From contig NZ_QKYU01000005.1 in NCBI RefSeq assembly GCF_003253705.1, positions 124,001 to 188,000 of the forward strand: a DNA stretch of 64,000 nt, given 5' to 3'. Positions 43,253 through 51,287 of the stretch are shown in pieces (the first letter of the stretch is position 1; every line of letters begins with the position of its first letter). Below the pieces are notes generated by a model. The model worked only from the letters and a program-made list of their open reading frames with translations. It did not search any database and had not been told where the DNA came from. Both the position numbers and the translations under genes were made by a program. This DNA comes from Humitalea rosea (GTDB lineage Bacteria; Pseudomonadota; Alphaproteobacteria; Acetobacterales; Acetobacteraceae).

Positions 43253-44329
43253 ATGGACATCGGCGTCTTCATTCCCATCAACAACAACGGCTGGCTCATT
43301 TCCGCCACCTCGCCGCAGTACATGCCGAGCTTCGAGCTGAACCGGCAGGTGGTGCAAAAAGCCGAGGCCTATGGCTTCGAATTCGCGCTTTCCATGATCA
43401 AGCTGCATGGCTTCGGCGGCCCCACCGAATTCTGGGACCATGGGCTGGAAAGCTTCACCCTGATGGCGGCCCTCGCCTCGGTGACCAAGCGGATCCGGCT
43501 CTATGCCTCGACCGCTGTGCTCACCATCCCGCCGGCCATCGTCGCGCGCATGGCGGCGACCATCGACGATGTCTCGGGCGGGCGCTTCGGCGTGAACATC
43601 GTCTCCGGCTGGCACAAGGTCGAATACAGCCAGATGGGGCTCTGGCCCGGGGATGAGCATTTCGCCAAGCGCTACGACTACAGCACCGAATACGTCACGG
43701 TGCTGAAGGATCTGTGGGAGACCGGGCACAGCGACTTCAAGGGCGACTACTTCCAGATGGATGCCTGCAAGTTGAGCCCGCGCCCGGATCGCATCCCGCT
43801 CGTCTCGGCCGGGCAAAGCGATCGCGGGATGGAGTTCGCCGCCAAATACTGCGACTTCAACTTCGCGCTGGGTGAGGGCGTGAACGAGCCGACCAAGGCC
43901 GCCAGCGTCCCCGCCCGCATGCTGGAAGCGGCGAAGAAGACCGGGCGCGATGTCGGCTCCTACATGCTCTACATGATCATCGCCGATGCGACGGATGCGG
44001 CGGCCTTCGCCAAATGGGACCTCTACAACCAGGGCGCGGACAAGGAGGCGCTGGCGCATCTGCTGGGCAAGGCGGCGGAGGATACGGCGACGGAATCCAC
44101 CTCCATGGCTGCGGCGATCCAACGCTCGCCGTCACCGATCAACTTCAACATGGGCACGCTGGTCGGCTCCTACGCCAATGTCGCGCGCATGCTGGATGAG
44201 GTCGCGGCGATGCCGGGGGTGAAGGGGATCATGCTCACCTTCGATGATTTCCTGCTCGGGCTGGATGCCTTCGCGGAGCATATCCAGCCGCTGATGGAAT
44301 GCCGCAGCCATGTGCGGGAGGATGCCTGA
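43253..44329 (+). CDS. rutA: RutA-like flavin-dependent monooxygenase (luciferase-like)
   Basis: This 358-residue LLM-class FMN enzyme follows the pyrimidine monooxygenase RutA along its length: [14 protein letters not shown] at the start, [20 protein letters not shown] (about 44-63), [20 protein letters not shown], and [20 protein letters not shown]. RutA opens the uracil ring using O2. No rutB-rutG gene is near, so the full uracil pathway is not encoded here and the substrate may differ. The ATG is chosen for AGGAA eight bases upstream and the match to the family N-terminus. It is convergent with a polyamine-type ABC operon, seven bases apart. Confidence 0.88.
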   Translation: MDIGVFIPINNNGWLISATSPQYMPSFELNRQVVQKAEAYGFEFALSMIKLHGFGGPTEFWDHGLESFTLMAALASVTKRIRLYASTAVLTIPPAIVARMAATIDDVSGGRFGVNIVSGWHKVEYSQMGLWPGDEHFAKRYDYSTEYVTVLKDLWETGHSDFKGDYFQMDACKLSPRPDRIPLVSAGQSDRGMEFAAKYCDFNFALGEGVNEPTKAASVPARMLEAAKKTGRDVGSYMLYMIIADATDAAAFAKWDLYNQGADKEALAHLLGKAAEDTATESTSMAAAIQRSPSPINFNMGTLVGSYANVARMLDEVAAMPGVKGIMLTFDDFLLGLDAFAEHIQPLMECRSHVREDA

Positions 44330-44336
44330 CGGCGCC

Positions 44337-45146
44337 TCAGCGCGCCTCCCGCCGGGCCTTGGCGCGCCATAGCGCGAGCAGCGCCACGCCGATCACCGCG
44401 AAGGACAGCGCCGTGCTGGCGGTGCCGAGTGCGTAAAGCACCGGCGTCGTCACCGTCGTCGTCATGCCGAGGATTTCCAGCGGCAGCGTGTTGTCCACCC
44501 CCGCCGTCAGCAAGGTCCGCGCGAATTCATCGAAGGAGAGGGTGAAGCCGAACAGCGCGATGCCGATCACGCTCGGCGCCACGATCGGCAGCACCACATG
44601 CCAGAAGCTTTTCCAGGGCGAGGCGCCAAGATCGCGCGCCGCCTCTTCCCAGGCGCGATCGAAGCGGTTGAACACCGCGAGCATGATCAGCAGCCCGAAG
44701 GGCAGGGTCCAGGTGAGCTGCGCGCCGAAGGCGGAGCTCCACCAGTTGGTGTCGATCTCCGCCCGGTTGAAGGCAAGCCCGATGCCGAGCCCCACGAGCA
44801 GCGAGGGCAGGATCAGACTCGCGATGGTCAGATAGAACAGCCAGGCCGAGCCCGGAAACCGCCGCCGGAAGGCCATGCCGGCGGCGAGCGAGACCACCAC
44901 CGTCGTCGCCGTCACCATCGCAGCGAGCAGCAGCGAGCGAGAGATCGAGGCGCCGAAATCGCCGACCGCCTGCTGCTCGAACAGCCGGCCGAACCAATGC
45001 ACCGACACGCCGTTCATCGGGAAGGTCAGCCCGCCATTCTCCCCCTGGAAGGAGAGCACGATGATCGTCAGGGTCGGACCATAGAGGAAGAGCACGAACG
45101 CGACGAAGAGCACCGTCAGCAGCATCCGCCCGAGGCGTCCGGGCAT
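44337..45146 (-). CDS. ABC transporter permease, PotC-like
   Basis: This 269-residue permease has about six membrane spans and an EAA loop (WEEAARDLGASPWKSFWHVVLP, about 166-187), characteristic of the spermidine/putrescine PotC class. It lies downstream of a PotB-like permease by three bases and is the last gene of the operon, ending just before the rutA stop on the other strand. Confidence 0.92.
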   Translation of the reverse strand: MPGRLGRMLLTVLFVAFVLFLYGPTLTIIVLSFQGENGGLTFPMNGVSVHWFGRLFEQQAVGDFGASISRSLLLAAMVTATTVVVSLAAGMAFRRRFPGSAWLFYLTIASLILPSLLVGLGIGLAFNRAEIDTNWWSSAFGAQLTWTLPFGLLIMLAVFNRFDRAWEEAARDLGASPWKSFWHVVLPIVAPSVIGIALFGFTLSFDEFARTLLTAGVDNTLPLEILGMTTTVTTPVLYALGTASTALSFAVIGVALLALWRAKARREAR

Positions 45147-45149
45147 GGC

Positions 45150-45998
45150 TCAAAGCTCCTTGCGGATGTCGACGACGCGCAGGATCGCGGCCACCATCAT
45201 CAGCACCACGGCGAGCAGCACCACCGCATTGGCCGCGGCGGCGGGGTATTGCAGCAGCGAGATCTGGTTGCTGATCATCAGCCCGACCGAGGCGCTCTGC
45301 CCGCCGCTCATCAGCCGCACGGTCGCGAAATCGCCCATCACCAGCACGATGACGAAGATGCTGCCGATCGCGATCCCGGGTTTGCACAGCGGCAGGATCA
45401 CATGCCACAGCACGCGCCAGAAGCCGGCGCCGGCATCCACCGCGGCCTCGATCAGGCGGCGGTCGATCCGCATCATGGTGTTGAAGATCGGCACCACCAT
45501 GAACAGCGTGTAGAGATGGACGAAGGCCAGGATCACCGCGAAATCGGAGAACAGCAGGAATTCCAGCGGCTGGTCGATCGCACCGGAGCCCACCAGCGCC
45601 CGGTTCAGCAGCCCGTTGCGCCCGAGGAAGGGCACCCAGGCGATCATGCGGATCAGGTTCGAGGTCCAGAAGGGAATCGTGCAAATCAGGAACAGCAAGG
45701 TCCGCTTGCCCGTGCCCTCGATGACGAAGGCGAGGTAGTAGGCGATCCAGAAACCGATCAGCAGGGTGATCACCCAGACCGTCGCCGCGAAGGAGAAGGT
45801 CTTGGCATAGGTGCGCCAGGTGACCATCGAGCCGAAGACCTCGATGTAGTTGGTGAACACGAAGTCCGGGATCAGCCGCACGCTGTCGTAGTCGTAGAAG
45901 CTGACCACGACGAGCACGAACAGCGGCACGACCAGGAAAACCGCGAGCACCAGGGCCAGCGGCGCCGCCAGAAGCCAGGAGGTGACGGCGCCACGCAT
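45150..45998 (-). CDS. ABC transporter permease, PotB-like
   Basis: This 282-residue inner-membrane permease has six predicted spans and the EAA loop RLIEAAVDAGAGFWRVLWHV (about 175-194). It belongs to the PotB/PotH class by length and by the N-terminal WLLAAPLALVLAVFLVVPLFVL span. It lies between the binding-protein gene (10 bases) and the PotC-like gene. Confidence 0.92.
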   Translation of the reverse strand: MRGAVTSWLLAAPLALVLAVFLVVPLFVLVVVSFYDYDSVRLIPDFVFTNYIEVFGSMVTWRTYAKTFSFAATVWVITLLIGFWIAYYLAFVIEGTGKRTLLFLICTIPFWTSNLIRMIAWVPFLGRNGLLNRALVGSGAIDQPLEFLLFSDFAVILAFVHLYTLFMVVPIFNTMMRIDRRLIEAAVDAGAGFWRVLWHVILPLCKPGIAIGSIFVIVLVMGDFATVRLMSGGQSASVGLMISNQISLLQYPAAAANAVVLLAVVLMMVAAILRVVDIRKEL

Positions 45999-46008
45999 CG
46001 GTATCGCC

Positions 46009-47301
46009 TCAGGACGCGATGAACTCGTTCCACTTCTGGACCATGTAGCGGTCCTCGCTCATCACCGAATTCCAGCAGGCGACCGCGCCCATGCGTTCGG
46101 TGAAGGAGCCGCCGTCGCGCACCGTGCCGGCCTTCTCCATCAGCTTGCCATCGGGGGCGAGGATGTCCACGGCGGCGGGTTTGCCTTCCATCCAGAAATC
46201 CCATTCGGCCGGGCTCATGAAGTTCTTCGCCGTGTCCAGCACGGCGGAGTAGTAGCCCTGCCGGTTCAGATAGGCGCCGGTCCAGCCCGAGAGATACCAG
46301 TTCAGGTATTCATAGGCCGCATCCAGCTCCAGCCCCGAGACATGCTTGGCGATGCCGAGACCGCCGCCCCAGGCGCGGTAGCCTTCCTCCAGCGGCTGGT
46401 AGGTGCAGGCGATGCCGCGCGAGCGCACGGCGGCGACCGCGGGGGACCACATCGACTGGATGATGACCTCGCCCGAGGCCATGAGGTTCACGCTCTCATC
46501 GAAGGTCTTCCAGAAGGCGCGGAACTGGCCGGCGCGCTTCTGTTCCATCAGGAAGGCGGTGGTGCGGTCGATCTCCGCCCGCGTCATGTTGCCCTTGTCG
46601 GCGTAGCGGAGCTGGCCAAGGCTCTCCATCACCATCGCCGCATCCATGATGCCGATGCCGGGGATGTTGAGGATCGAGGCCTTGCCCTTGAAGGCCGGGT
46701 CAACAAGGTCCTTCCAGTTGCGGATCGGGCGGCTGATCAGATCCGGGCGGATGCCGAGGGTGTCGGCATTGTAGATCGTCGGGATCAGCGTCATCCAATC
46801 CGTCTGCTGCGGCTGGAAGGCGGTGGCGGTCTTGTTGGCGACGAAGCCCACGGTATGCGGCGCGGTGCCCTGGGCGATGTTGCTCGTCGGCGTCAGCCGG
46901 CCCGTCGTGAAGATCGGCACGATCTTGTCGGCATTGGTGATGCGCTTGCGGTCGATCGCCTGCATGTTGCCGACCGGATAGACCTTCTTGATGGTCATGT
47001 ATTCGATGTCGGCGATGTCGAAGCTGCGCGCCTGAGTGGCCGCGCGCTGGGCCAGCGCATCCGTGTCCATCACCGTCAGCTGCAGGGTGATGCCGGTGTC
47101 CTTCTTGCACTGCTCGGCGATGGCGTTCAGCCCCGAGACGCCGGTGCCGGCCTGGCGCAGCGTGATGTTGCGGATGTTCTGCGCCCAGATCGTCGGGAAG
47201 CCGGTGATGGCCCCCGAGCCGATCGCCGCCCCCGCGAGGGCGAGCGCGCCGCGACGCGTGGGGCCGGCTTTTTTGCCAGCGTTCCTGGTCATGTCCGTCA
47301 T
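46009..47301 (-). CDS. ABC transporter substrate-binding protein, PotD-like, Tat-exported
   Basis: This 430-residue periplasmic protein of the extracellular solute-binding family 1 has a twin-arginine signal (TRRGALALAGAAIG). The start at 47301 is set by GGAGGAG upstream. Features of the PotD group are SFDIADIEYMTIKKVYPVGN, a hinge region near NIPGIGIMDAAMV, and the C-terminal EYLNWYLSGWTGAYLNRQGYYS. It is about 70 residues longer than typical PotD. The ligand may be a polyamine or another small cation; the rutA neighbour does not settle it. Confidence 0.9.
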   Translation of the reverse strand: MTDMTRNAGKKAGPTRRGALALAGAAIGSGAITGFPTIWAQNIRNITLRQAGTGVSGLNAIAEQCKKDTGITLQLTVMDTDALAQRAATQARSFDIADIEYMTIKKVYPVGNMQAIDRKRITNADKIVPIFTTGRLTPTSNIAQGTAPHTVGFVANKTATAFQPQQTDWMTLIPTIYNADTLGIRPDLISRPIRNWKDLVDPAFKGKASILNIPGIGIMDAAMVMESLGQLRYADKGNMTRAEIDRTTAFLMEQKRAGQFRAFWKTFDESVNLMASGEVIIQSMWSPAVAAVRSRGIACTYQPLEEGYRAWGGGLGIAKHVSGLELDAAYEYLNWYLSGWTGAYLNRQGYYSAVLDTAKNFMSPAEWDFWMEGKPAAVDILAPDGKLMEKAGTVRDGGSFTERMGAVACWNSVMSEDRYMVQKWNEFIAS

Positions 47302-47327
47302 GCTGTCTCTCTCCTCCAAATCGCCGG

Positions 47328-48296
47328 TCACGCGGCCAGGGCGTGCTCGTCGGCGGCATTCCAGGTCAGGGTCGCGGCCTCGCCGAGGGCGATCGGCGGG
47401 GTGCTGTCGGGCAGCATCGCCTCGGCCTCGGTGCCATCCTCGGCGACGACGACGATCCGCATCGCGGCGCCCAGATACTCGACCGCCCGCACATGCCCGT
47501 GGTGGCGCGGCCCTTCCGCCCCATCATCCAGGCGGCAGCGGTCGGTGCGGATGGAGATCGCCTGCGCGCCCCGCGCCAGCACATTGTGGCCGCCGATGAA
47601 GCGGGCGACGAAGGCCGAGGCCGGGCGCTCGAAGATCTGCCGCGGCGGGGCGGCCTGCACGATGCGGCCATGGTCCATCACCACCGCGAGGTCGGCCAGC
47701 GCCATCGCCTCCTCCTGGCTATGGGTGACGTGGATGAAGCTGATGCCAAGCTCGCGCTGCAAGCGCTTCAGCTCCTCCCGCATCTTGGCGCGCAGGAAGG
47801 GGTCGAGTGCGGACAGCGGCTCGTCCAGCAGCAGCACGCGGGGTTCGGTGATCAGGGCGCGGGCCAGCGCCACGCGCTGCTGCTGCCCGCCGGACAGCTG
47901 CGCCGGCAGCCGGTCCGCCAGCGGGCCGAGATGCACGAGGTCGAGGAATTCATCCGCCCGCCGCAGCCGCTCGGCCTTGGCGACGCCGCGCATCCGCAGG
48001 CCGAAGGCGACATTGTCCCGCGCCGAGAGGTGGGGGAACAGCGCATAGCTCTGGAACATCATGGCGGTGCCGCGCTGGGCGGGCGGCAGGGTGGTCACAT
48101 TGCGGCCGGCGAGCAGGATCTCGCCCTCGCTGACCATCTCATGCCCCGCGATCATCCGCAGCGTGCTGGTCTTGCCGCAGCCGGAGGGGCCGAGCAGGCA
48201 GGTATAGGAGCCTTCGGGGATGGCGAGGTCGATGCCATCCACCGCCAGGGCCGAGCCGTAGCGTTTGGTGACGGCGACGAGTTCCACATCCCTCAC
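47328..48296 (-). CDS. ABC transporter ATP-binding protein, PotA-like
   Basis: This 322-residue ATPase is read from GTG 48296, where GGAGGG lies seven bases upstream; an in-frame GTG five codons earlier has none. It has Walker A GPSGCGKTST (about residue 37), LSGGQQQRVALARAL (about 133), Walker B LLLDEPLSALD (about 153), and a C-terminal TOBE domain (about 225-322). This is the first gene of the PotA-D-B-C type operon, which ends at 44337. Confidence 0.94.
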   Translation of the reverse strand: MRDVELVAVTKRYGSALAVDGIDLAIPEGSYTCLLGPSGCGKTSTLRMIAGHEMVSEGEILLAGRNVTTLPPAQRGTAMMFQSYALFPHLSARDNVAFGLRMRGVAKAERLRRADEFLDLVHLGPLADRLPAQLSGGQQQRVALARALITEPRVLLLDEPLSALDPFLRAKMREELKRLQRELGISFIHVTHSQEEAMALADLAVVMDHGRIVQAAPPRQIFERPASAFVARFIGGHNVLARGAQAISIRTDRCRLDDGAEGPRHHGHVRAVEYLGAAMRIVVVAEDGTEAEAMLPDSTPPIALGEAATLTWNAADEHALAA

Positions 48297-48450
48297 ACAG
48301 TGACCCTCCACCTTACCAGTTCCGTGAGGCTACCGGGCGGGCGGCGAGGGCTGCAACTGCGGGTTGGGCGCGGCGGCCGGCCACGATGGCGCGCCACATG
48401 CTGCATTGCCGAAGAACGGCACAGATCGCACAAATCGGATGCAGAGGAGG

Positions 48451-48525
48451 TGGTGGGCGCGACAGGGATTGAACCTGTGACCTTCCCCGTGTCAGGGGGA
48501 CGCTCTCCCGCTGAGCTACGCGCCC
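48451..48525 (-). tRNA. tRNA-Val (anticodon GAC)
   Basis: A complete cloverleaf is read on the minus strand: acceptor GGGCGCG/CGCGCCC, D arm GCTC..GAGC, anticodon stem TCCCC/GGGGA with loop CTGACAC (anticodon GAC), and T arm ACAGG-TTCAATC-CCTGT. The CCA end is encoded (48451-48453). It stands alone between the ABC operon and the DUF2783 gene, with no integrase or attachment-site duplication beside it. Confidence 0.97.
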
Positions 48526-48598
48526 ACACTCGGGACGTCACCTACTGTGCCACGCCCGGCTCGGCAAGCGCTTCCGGCGCATATATGCGTCACCAATC

Positions 48599-48811
48599 TT
48601 ACAGGCCCGATTCAGGGCCGGGTTTCGCGGCCAAAGCGATGGCGGCGCGCAGCACCTCGGCATCGCCGATGTGGTTGGCCAGGATCAGCACCAGCCGCGC
48701 GTCCAACCGGCGGGAGGCCGCCTCGTCCAACCCCTGATGCGCGGCCAGAAGCGCCTCCAGCAGCCCGTCCGGATCGGCCAGCCGTGGCGTGGTGTTGAGC
48801 CTGGGCATCAT
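48599..48811 (-). CDS. DUF2783 small protein
   Basis: This 70-residue soluble helical protein includes DARLVLILANHIGDAEVLRAAIALA, a pattern of DUF2783 proteins. These are typically encoded right after flavoprotein aromatic hydroxylases, as here, where its start overlaps the hydroxylase stop by four bases. The function is unknown; a helper or subunit role for the oxygenase is inferred from the consistent pairing. Confidence 0.75.
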   Translation of the reverse strand: MMPRLNTTPRLADPDGLLEALLAAHQGLDEAASRRLDARLVLILANHIGDAEVLRAAIALAAKPGPESGL

Positions 48812-50418
48812 CCCCTCCCCATCGCGCGGTCATGGGCGGCGGCGATCCCCGCGGCATCCAGGGTCAGGAATCGGGCCACCACATGCTGGTCCGGCCGCAG
48901 CAGCACCGCCGGCGCCCCGAATCGGGCCGCGGCCAGCCCGGAATGGTCGTGCAGCGCCCCGCGCATCGGCTCCGGGGTGATGAACAGCGGCGTGACGCGG
49001 GGGGGCAGGTCCAGCGGCCGGGGGGCGGCGAAGACCAGCAGGCAGAAGCCGGCCCCCAGATGCCGCAGCAGCCAGCCTGGCACGCCCTCCTGCGCCACCG
49101 GGGCATCGGGGGCGGGGGTGCCGGGGCCGGCGCCGTGGTCGAAGCCGTCGGGGGTGTTCAGCGGGCTGCCCGCCAGCACCGCCGGGCGGGACAGCCGCCC
49201 GGAATTCACCAGCGGCCGGGCGAAGGCGTGATGCTCGGCCAGATCCAGCACGGCGTCGCGATAGGCCTGGGCCGCCGGGGTCTTGGGGCTGATGAAATCG
49301 GTGCTGCGGGTGGAATGCAGGATGTTCTCCGCCGCCGCCGGGACGCGTTCGGCATCATAGCTCGCGATCAGCGCCTCGCCGGCCTCGCCGCGCAGCACCG
49401 CCGCCAGCTTCCAGCCGAGGTTGTCCGCATCCTGGATGCCGCCATTGCCGCCGCGCGCCCCGAAGGGGCTGACCTGATGCGCCGAATCGCCCAGGAACAC
49501 GGTGCGGCCATGGACGAACCGCTCCAGCCGCCGGCAGCGGAAGCTGTAGACGCTGACCCATTCCAGCCGGAACGGCACCCCCGGCCCCAGCATGCTTCGC
49601 ACCCGGGCGGTGACGCGATCGGGGTCGCGCTCCGCCTCCGGGTCCGCCTCCCAGCCGAGTTGGAAGTCGATCCGCCAGAGGTCGTCCGGCTGCTTGTGCA
49701 GCAGCACCGACTGGCCGGGGTGGAAGGGCGGGTCGAACCAGAACCAGCGCTCGGTCGGGAACTCCGCCTGCATCACCACATCGGCGATCAGGAAGCGGTC
49801 GCGGAACGCCCGGCCGGTGAAGGGCAGCGCCAGCGCCTCCCGCACGCGGGAGCGGGCGCCATCGCAGGCGAGCAGCCAATCCGCCTCCAGCACATAGCCG
49901 CCGGCGGGGGTCTCCACCGTCAGGGTCGCGCCATCGGGGCGGGGGGACATCTCGGCCAGGCGGTGCTTCCAGCGCAACTCGACCAGGCCGGTGGCGGCGC
50001 AGGCCTCAACCAGCCAGGCCTCGGCGTAGTATTGCTGGAGGTTGATGAAGGCCGGGCATTCATGCCCCGCCTCGGGCAGCAGGTCGAAGCGATAGGCCTC
50101 GCGGTCCTGGAAGAAGACGCGGCCGTGCTGCCAGGTCACGCCCTTGGCCAGCATCGCCTCGCCGAGGCCGAGGCGGCAGAAGATTTCCAGGGACCGCTTG
50201 GCGAAGCAGATCGCGCGCGAGCCCACCGACACGGTGTCGTCGTCATCCAGCACCACCGAGGCCACGCCCCGCCGCGCCAGATCCAGCGCCAGGGTCAGCC
50301 CGACCAGACCGGCGCCGATGATCACCACCGCCCGCTGCTCCGGGCCGCGCGGCGGGGGCGGGGAGGCGTAGCGGGGGGGCTGGAACGCCGGCCGGCCCGG
50401 TTGCTCGACGCCGCTCAA
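48808..50418 (-). CDS. FAD-dependent aromatic hydroxylase (PheA/TfdB, MhpA-like)
   Basis: This 536-residue class A flavoprotein monooxygenase has a TTG start with GGAGGGA closely upstream. The FAD-binding VVIIGAGLVGLTLALDLARRG is at about 30-50, the DG motif in LLACDGARSRVRE at about 186, and the GD motif in VFLGDSAHQVSPFGARGGNGG (about 309-330). A C-terminal thioredoxin-like domain (about 430-530) is typical of MhpA-type hydroxylases. It is coupled to a DUF2783 gene. The aromatic substrate is unknown. Confidence 0.9.
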   Translation of the reverse strand: MSGVEQPGRPAFQPPRYASPPPPRGPEQRAVVIIGAGLVGLTLALDLARRGVASVVLDDDDTVSVGSRAICFAKRSLEIFCRLGLGEAMLAKGVTWQHGRVFFQDREAYRFDLLPEAGHECPAFINLQQYYAEAWLVEACAATGLVELRWKHRLAEMSPRPDGATLTVETPAGGYVLEADWLLACDGARSRVREALALPFTGRAFRDRFLIADVVMQAEFPTERWFWFDPPFHPGQSVLLHKQPDDLWRIDFQLGWEADPEAERDPDRVTARVRSMLGPGVPFRLEWVSVYSFRCRRLERFVHGRTVFLGDSAHQVSPFGARGGNGGIQDADNLGWKLAAVLRGEAGEALIASYDAERVPAAAENILHSTRSTDFISPKTPAAQAYRDAVLDLAEHHAFARPLVNSGRLSRPAVLAGSPLNTPDGFDHGAGPGTPAPDAPVAQEGVPGWLLRHLGAGFCLLVFAAPRPLDLPPRVTPLFITPEPMRGALHDHSGLAAARFGAPAVLLRPDQHVVARFLTLDAAGIAAAHDRAMGRG

Positions 50419-50550
50419 ACCCGTCCCTCCCCTGCTTTCCAGGACAGTGGCCCTGCGTGGCGGGCGGGGAAAGGGGCGAGGTGACGCGGGCGTGCTTGGC
50501 CCCGCGCCGCGGCAGGGGATAGGCTCCGCTCTCCGTTCCAGGAGCCTGTG

Positions 50551-51243
50551 ATGCTGCGACGCCTTGCCTTGATCATCGCCCTTCTCGCCGCCGGCCTCGC
50601 CCAGAACCCGGCCCTGGCCCAGAAGCCGGCGCCGGGCCAGGCCCCGGCCACGACCGCCGCTCCGGCCGCGAACGGCGATCCCTCCTTCACCCTGGTCAAC
50701 CGCTCCCGCTTCGCGATCCTCGAAGCCTATGTCTCATTGGCCACCGAGACCGCCTGGGGTCCCGACCGCCTCAGCACGGCGGTGGTGGCCCCCGGCGCGA
50801 GCCTGGCGCTGACGCTGCCCGCCGGCGCCTGTGGCTATGATGTGCGGATCGTCTACCAGGGTGGCCCACCGCCGGAAGAACGCCGCGGCATCGATCTCTG
50901 CCGGGTGACGGAACTGGTCATCACCGGCCGCCCGGTGCGTGCCGAGGGTCCACGCGGCAAGGGCGAGCCGGCGGAGGCGGCGGTGCCGACCGGCAACCCC
51001 TCCTTCAACCTCGTGAACCGCAGCGGGCAGGTGATCCAGCAGGCCTTCGTCTCGGCCGCGGTGATGGCCGACTGGGGCCCGGATGTGCTGGGCACCGAGG
51101 TGCTGGCCAATGACGCGCATCTCGCCATCCGCCTGCCGCAGGGCGACTGCCTCTATGATGTGAAGGTGGTCTACGAAGGCGGGCGGACCGAGGAGCGGCG
51201 GGCGGTGAACACCTGCGACATCGCCAACCTCATGTTCCAGTAA
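50551..51243 (+). CDS. Secreted protein with two copies of one ~80-residue domain
   Basis: This 230-residue protein starts at ATG 50551 after AGGAG and has a signal peptide (LALIIALLAAGLAQNPALA). The mature chain is two homologous units, about residues 42-130 and 145-229. Both begin P-S-F-x-L-V-N-R-S, continue through A.VS.A....WGPD.L.T.V......LA..LP.G.C.YDV..VY.GG..EERR, and each ends with one Cys. The two conserved cysteines per unit probably form an internal disulfide. I do not know a named family. A strong bidirectional terminator follows. Confidence 0.8.
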   Translation: MLRRLALIIALLAAGLAQNPALAQKPAPGQAPATTAAPAANGDPSFTLVNRSRFAILEAYVSLATETAWGPDRLSTAVVAPGASLALTLPAGACGYDVRIVYQGGPPPEERRGIDLCRVTELVITGRPVRAEGPRGKGEPAEAAVPTGNPSFNLVNRSGQVIQQAFVSAAVMADWGPDVLGTEVLANDAHLAIRLPQGDCLYDVKVVYEGGRTEERRAVNTCDIANLMFQ

Positions 51244-51245
51244 GG

Positions 51246-51285
51246 CGGGACGGGGGGGGAGCGGTCGCTCCCCCCCCCCCGTCCC
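51246..51285. terminator. Bidirectional terminator between convergent genes
   Basis: CGGGAC (51246-51251) plus eight G, then AGC, pairs with GCT, ten C and GTCCCG (to 51285) around a four-base loop, leaving two unpaired C. The long G/C run makes a very stable hairpin, and it separates two convergent genes. The G8/C10 tract is also a likely sequencing and replication-slippage hotspot. Confidence 0.75.
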
Positions 51286-51287
51286 GA

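Noticed and set aside
45982-48048. 688-codon plus-strand frame opposite the PotD/PotA-like genes
   Set aside because: It is an antisense shadow with no motif; the minus-strand importer genes are unambiguous.
48451-48600. tRNA-Val as a possible island attachment site
   Set aside because: No integrase, no repeated tRNA 3' end and no change of base composition is seen near it.
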